Below, in pieces: positions 60,339 through 64,000 of a DNA stretch of 64,000 bases. Each line of letters begins with the position of its first letter. Position 1 is the first letter of the stretch. Where the stretch lies: the NCBI GenBank assembly GCA_017983695.1, contig JAGOAX010000012.1, positions 62,001-126,000 on the forward strand, written 5' to 3'. The DNA comes from Ferruginibacter sp. Lineage in GTDB: Bacteria; Bacteroidota; Bacteroidia; Chitinophagales; Chitinophagaceae. Both the position numbers and the translations under genes were made by a program. Under the pieces are notes generated by a model. It did not search any database and was not told the DNA's origin. It saw only the letters and a list, made by a program, of their open reading frames with translations.

Positions 60339-61769
60339 ATGGTACAATACAAATCATCCAGGCGGAATTTTATCCGCAATACTGCTGTTACTGCTGCAGG
60401 ATTTTATATTATCCCAAGACATGTATTAGGTAAAGGATTTATAGCGCCAAGCGATAAATTAAATATCGGCTCCATAGGCGCAGGCGGTAAAGGTGCCAGC
60501 GATATCAGCGAATTTGCTAAAAGCCCTTTTGTAAATATTGTTTCGCTTTGCGATGTTGATGACAGGGAGTCGAAAAAAACAAGGGAAAAATTTCCTAAAG
60601 CCACTTACTATAAAGATTTCAGGCAAATGCTGGAAAAAGAAAAAGGCAATATCGATGCGGTTTCTGTTTCCACACCCGATAACACCCATGCCGTTGCTGC
60701 ACTTGCTGCTATGCAACTGGGCAAGCATGTGTATGTTCAAAAACCATTAACACACGATATTTACGAAGCCAGAATATTAACCGAAGCTGCACAAAAATAT
60801 AAAGTGGTTACGCAAATGGGTAACCAGGGTGGTAGTGGCGATGGTGTAAGAAGAGCTAAAGAAATTTACAAAAGTGGTATAATTGGAGATGTACATACCG
60901 CACATGCCTGGACTAACAGGCCTGTTTGGCCGCAGGGCATCCCCACGCCTACCGGCAAATTTGATATCCCCACAGAATTAGACTGGAACTTATGGCTTGG
61001 CCCTGCAAAAAATATGGATTACAATCCGGCATACTTACCATTTAACTGGCGTGGCTGGTGGGCTTTTGGTACAGGTGCTTTGGGTGATATGGCCTGTCAT
61101 ATCATGGATCCTATTTACCGCATCTTGCCTATTAAATATCCTAACTCTGTTGAGGCCAGCATGAGTATGATATGGAAAGAAATGTGGAACGACACCCAGA
61201 ATTACGATGCCTGTCCGCCATCTACCATTGTACATTTTAATTATCCTAAAACAGATGGTACAGGAGATATTAAAGTAAGCTGGTACGATGGAGGCTTGCT
61301 ACCACCTTTACCAGAAGAACTTACCGAAGAAGATAAATTTGGCAACTGGGATGGTGGTGTTTTATTCATTGGTACAAAAGGAAAATTACTGATGGATTGC
61401 TATGGCGAAAATCCACGCTTATTACCCACCCGCCTGATGAAAGAAAAAACTTTACCTGCGGAAACAATTGCAAGGGTTAAAGAAGGTCATTACCTGCAAT
61501 GGGTAAATGCATGCAAAGAAGGTTATGGTAAAACGGAATTAAGTTCTGCATTTGATTATGCCGGTCCTTTTACCGAGAGTATTTTATTAGGCAACCTGGC
61601 CATAAGAAGTTATGTAGCAAAAAATGCTAAACTCACAGGATGGGGTGATAAATATTTAGGCCGTAAAAAATTATTATGGGATGCAGCTGCAATGAAAATC
61701 ACCAATTTTGATGAGGCTAATACTTTTGTAAAAAGAGAATACAGGCAGGGATGGAATTTAACTTTGTAA
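60339..61769 (+). CDS. Tat-exported Gfo/Idh/MocA oxidoreductase with QKP in place of EKP
   Basis: The 476-residue protein has a Tat-like signal (SSRRNFIRNTAVTAAGFYII) and the NAD-binding LNIGSIGAGGKGASDISEFA. The family lysine motif reads GKHVYVQKPLTHDIYEA (Q for E before KP, lysine kept), as in the exported subgroup. FNWRGWWAFGTGALGDMACH begins the substrate domain. It lies nine bases after subunit 3. It likely acts on oxidised sugars with tightly bound cofactor in the periplasm. Confidence 0.92.
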   Translation: MVQYKSSRRNFIRNTAVTAAGFYIIPRHVLGKGFIAPSDKLNIGSIGAGGKGASDISEFAKSPFVNIVSLCDVDDRESKKTREKFPKATYYKDFRQMLEKEKGNIDAVSVSTPDNTHAVAALAAMQLGKHVYVQKPLTHDIYEARILTEAAQKYKVVTQMGNQGGSGDGVRRAKEIYKSGIIGDVHTAHAWTNRPVWPQGIPTPTGKFDIPTELDWNLWLGPAKNMDYNPAYLPFNWRGWWAFGTGALGDMACHIMDPIYRILPIKYPNSVEASMSMIWKEMWNDTQNYDACPPSTIVHFNYPKTDGTGDIKVSWYDGGLLPPLPEELTEEDKFGNWDGGVLFIGTKGKLLMDCYGENPRLLPTRLMKEKTLPAETIARVKEGHYLQWVNACKEGYGKTELSSAFDYAGPFTESILLGNLAIRSYVAKNAKLTGWGDKYLGRKKLLWDAAAMKITNFDEANTFVKREYRQGWNLTL

Positions 61770-61800
61770 ACTATTTGAATCAAAAAAAAATAAGAACATA

Positions 61801-62961
61801 ATGACTCCGGGTAAATTAAAAATAGGAATGATCGGCGGTGGTAAAGATGCCTTTATAGGTGCAGTACACCGTCTTGCTTTTAATATGGATGGGCAATGCG
61901 AACTGGTTGCCGGAACACTAAGTGTAAATCCCGAAGTGGCTGTTGCATCGGGTAAAGAATTGTTTTTAGATGAAAGCAGGATTTATACCGATTATAAAGT
62001 GATGCTGGAAAAAGAAGCGGCTATGCCTGCTGATAAGCGGCTTGATTTTATAAGTATTGTTACACCAAATTTTGTACACTTCGATCCTGCAATGATGGCC
62101 CTGGATAAAGGGTTTAATGTGGTAATTGAAAAACCCATCACCTTTACATTAGACCAGGCAAAACAACTAAAAGAAAAATTGGCAGCTACTGGATTAAGTT
62201 TATTGCTATGTCACACTTACACCGGTTATCCAATGGTTAAGCAGGCAAAACAATTATTAAAAAGCGGGGTACTGGGAAAAATAAGAAAAATATATGTTGA
62301 ATATCCGCAGGGCTGGCTAAGCACCCTTTTAGAAGGTACCGGGCAGGCACAGGCCAGCTGGCGTACCGACCCTAAAAAAAGTGGTAAAGCAGGTTGCATG
62401 GGTGATATAGGAACACATGCTTTTAACCTGGCGGAGTACGTAACAGGTTTACAAGTGCAGCAAATCTGTTCCAATTTAAATATTGTTGTAGATGGCAGAA
62501 TGCTGGATGATGATGGTGCCGCATTTTTAAAATTCAATAACGGCGCTACCGGAGTTTTAATGGCTACTCAAATAGCAGCAGGCGAAGAAAACGCCGTAAA
62601 AATAAGAGTGTATGCAGAAAAAGGTGGCGTAGAATGGAAGCAGGAAGATGCTAATACACTTTTAGTAAAATGGCTGGATAAACCAACAGAAATTTACAGA
62701 ACTGGTGGTGGATACAACAGTTCTTTTTCCGCACACAATACCAGGATACCTGCCGGGCATCCAGAAGGATATTTAGAAGCCTTTGCAAACTTGTATCGCA
62801 ACTTTACCTTAACGGTAAGAGCAAAAAAGAATGGCGAAACACCAAAAGAAGAATGGCTGGATTTTCCGGGTGTTGAAGAAGGCATAAGAGGAATGGCATT
62901 TGTAGAAAATGTGGTGGCCTCATCAGAAAGTGAACAAAAATGGTTAGACTTTAAAATATAA
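61801..62961 (+). CDS. Cytoplasmic Gfo/Idh/MocA-family oxidoreductase
   Basis: The 386-residue protein begins KLKIGMIGGGKDAFIGAVHR without a signal peptide and has the classical GFNVVIEKPITFTLDQAKQL and GCMGDIGTHAFNLAEYVTGL motifs. It would use free NAD(P)H to reduce a keto-sugar or oxidise an inositol-like sugar in the cytoplasm. It lies 31 nt after the exported member and five bases before the isomerase gene, in one operon. Confidence 0.92.
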   Translation: MTPGKLKIGMIGGGKDAFIGAVHRLAFNMDGQCELVAGTLSVNPEVAVASGKELFLDESRIYTDYKVMLEKEAAMPADKRLDFISIVTPNFVHFDPAMMALDKGFNVVIEKPITFTLDQAKQLKEKLAATGLSLLLCHTYTGYPMVKQAKQLLKSGVLGKIRKIYVEYPQGWLSTLLEGTGQAQASWRTDPKKSGKAGCMGDIGTHAFNLAEYVTGLQVQQICSNLNIVVDGRMLDDDGAAFLKFNNGATGVLMATQIAAGEENAVKIRVYAEKGGVEWKQEDANTLLVKWLDKPTEIYRTGGGYNSSFSAHNTRIPAGHPEGYLEAFANLYRNFTLTVRAKKNGETPKEEWLDFPGVEEGIRGMAFVENVVASSESEQKWLDFKI

Positions 62962-62966
62962 TTCAA

Positions 62967-64000
62967 ATGCAGACTATAAAAGGGCCGGGTATTTTTTTAG
63001 CCCAGTTCATGGGAGATAAAGCCCCGTTTAATGATTTGGTTTCTATTTGCAAATGGGCAAAAGACCTGGGTTTTGTTGCAGTGCAGATTCCAACCTGGGA
63101 AAGCCGTTTAATTGATTTACAAAAATGTGCAGAAAGTAAAACCTATGCAGATGAATTAAAAGGTACTATTGAAGCATGTGGTGTACAGATTTCCGAACTC
63201 TCTACACATTTACAAGGCCAGTTAGTTGCAGTAAACCCTGCTTACGATGCCTTGTTCGACGGCTTTGCACCCGATGCGGTAAAGAATAATCCAAAAGCAA
63301 GACAGCAGTGGGCCGTACAGCAATTACTGTATGCTGCAAAAGCATCTGAAAATTTGGGATTAAATGCACATGCCACATTTAGTGGTGCATTGTTGTGGCA
63401 TACCGTTTATCCATGGCCGCAGCGGCCCGCCGGGTTGGTGGAAGATGGATTTAAAGAACTGGCTAACCGATGGCTGCCCATCTTAAATAAATTTGATGAA
63501 TGTGGTGTAGATGTTTGTTATGAGATTCATCCAGGAGAAGATTTACATGATGGTGTTTCTTATGAAATGTTTTTAGAAAAAGTAAATAACCATAAAAGAG
63601 CCTGTTTACTTTACGATCCATCGCATTTTGTTTTACAACAACTGGATTATAAACAATACATCGATTTTTATTATGAGCGTATAAAAATGTTTCATGTAAA
63701 AGATGCAGAATTTAATGCAACAGGCAGGCAAGGTGTATATGGTGGTTTTCAAAACTGGATCGACCGTGCAGGCCGCTTCCGTTCGCTGGGTGATGGACAA
63801 ATTGATTTTAAAACTATCTTTAGCAAATTAACGCAGTATGGTTATAAAGGCTGGGCAGTTATGGAATGGGAATGTTGCATTAAACACCCCGAAGATGGTG
63901 CAAAAGAAGGCGCAGCATTTATACAAAACCATATTATCAGAGTTACTGAAAAAGCATTTGATGATTTTGCAGAAACCGGTAATAATGCAGCCTTTAATAA
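62967..64000 (+). CDS. Sugar phosphate isomerase/epimerase-family protein (runs off window)
   Basis: An ATG at 62967 opens a frame to the right edge (about 344 codons). It is a xylose-isomerase-like TIM barrel: GIFLAQFMGDKAPFNDLVSI, ISELSTHLQGQLVAVNPAYD, GVDVCYEIHPGEDLHDGVSY, LLYDPSHFVLQQLDY and MFHVKDAEFNATGRQGVYGG, with E, D and H ligands for a divalent metal. No signal peptide, so it pairs with the cytoplasmic Gfo/Idh enzyme. The stop is outside the window. Confidence 0.9.
   Translation, partial: MQTIKGPGIFLAQFMGDKAPFNDLVSICKWAKDLGFVAVQIPTWESRLIDLQKCAESKTYADELKGTIEACGVQISELSTHLQGQLVAVNPAYDALFDGFAPDAVKNNPKARQQWAVQQLLYAAKASENLGLNAHATFSGALLWHTVYPWPQRPAGLVEDGFKELANRWLPILNKFDECGVDVCYEIHPGEDLHDGVSYEMFLEKVNNHKRACLLYDPSHFVLQQLDYKQYIDFYYERIKMFHVKDAEFNATGRQGVYGGFQNWIDRAGRFRSLGDGQIDFKTIFSKLTQYGYKGWAVMEWECCIKHPEDGAKEGAAFIQNHIIRVTEKAFDDFAETGNNAAFN

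Overview
The window reads as chromosomal DNA of a low-GC member of the Bacteroidota, most likely the Chitinophagaceae. This is inferred from a SusC-type TonB receptor, Tat-secreted Gfo/Idh/MocA oxidoreductases, GMC/gluconate-2-dehydrogenase-subunit-3 pairs, SPOR-domain and VOC/DUF1801/AHSA1 small-protein genes, weak Shine-Dalgarno signals and a TAnnTTTG promoter box. No rRNA, tRNA, CRISPR array or phage was recognised.

Layout. 0-7 kb is a carbohydrate locus: a partial SusC preceded by myo-inositol oxygenase, with a divergent LacI regulator, a GH127 beta-L-arabinofuranosidase and a DadA-like FAD oxidase. 7-15.4 kb is a mixed block: beta-CASP metallo-hydrolase, M20 amidohydrolase, a SPOR protein, a DeoC-family protein lacking the Schiff-base lysine, and two secreted amidohydrolase-fold proteins. 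15.7-19.3 kb holds an AraC regulator and two agmatine-deiminase-like lipoproteins around a small membrane protein. 19.3-26.1 kb is accessory: repeats, two cassette-like genes (DUF3179, GNAT), an ECF sigma factor with a membrane partner, a secreted HExxH protein, a Gfo/Idh oxidoreductase, and copies of a MITE-like repeat that can fold into three hairpins. 26.1-32.9 kb is a run of small genes (ArsR, AHSA1/SRPBCC, DUF1801, VOC, DUF4287, DoxX and others) plus a GlxA-type AraC regulator.

32.9-48.2 kb is an assimilatory nitrate/nitrite locus. It has a Cys-rich Crp/Fnr regulator, nirB (with an in-frame stop cutting off its C-terminal tail), nirD, a small beta-barrel-like protein, a NarK transporter, a nitrate reductase fused to a flavin/[2Fe-2S] module, a GNAT-NarM fusion, a rubredoxin-tailed protein, MobA, a SelT/W/H-like protein, a MOSC protein, and an unassigned membrane protein overlapping a THEP1-like NTPase gene. 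Nitrate would enter by NarK, be reduced by the fused reductase and NirBD, and Mo-cofactor genes (mobA, MOSC) sit alongside.

48.2-52.7 kb carries a B12-binding-type radical SAM protein and elongation factor G. 53-64 kb has two divergent operons of matched parts (GMC flavoprotein + gluconate-2-dehydrogenase subunit 3 + sugar isomerase/epimerase, with an MFS transporter on one side and two Gfo/Idh/MocA enzymes on the other). They suggest periplasmic oxidation of sugars or glycosides followed by isomerisation and reduction. A LacI-type operator word in their shared promoter region also occurs upstream of the LacI gene at 2.7 kb.

Leads judged strongest: the GNAT-NarM fusion, the membrane protein/NTPase pair in the nitrate-molybdenum locus, the nirB in-frame stop, the lysine-less DeoC, and the three-hairpin repeat with a compensatory base change. 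All calls come from reading the sequence; no database search was run.
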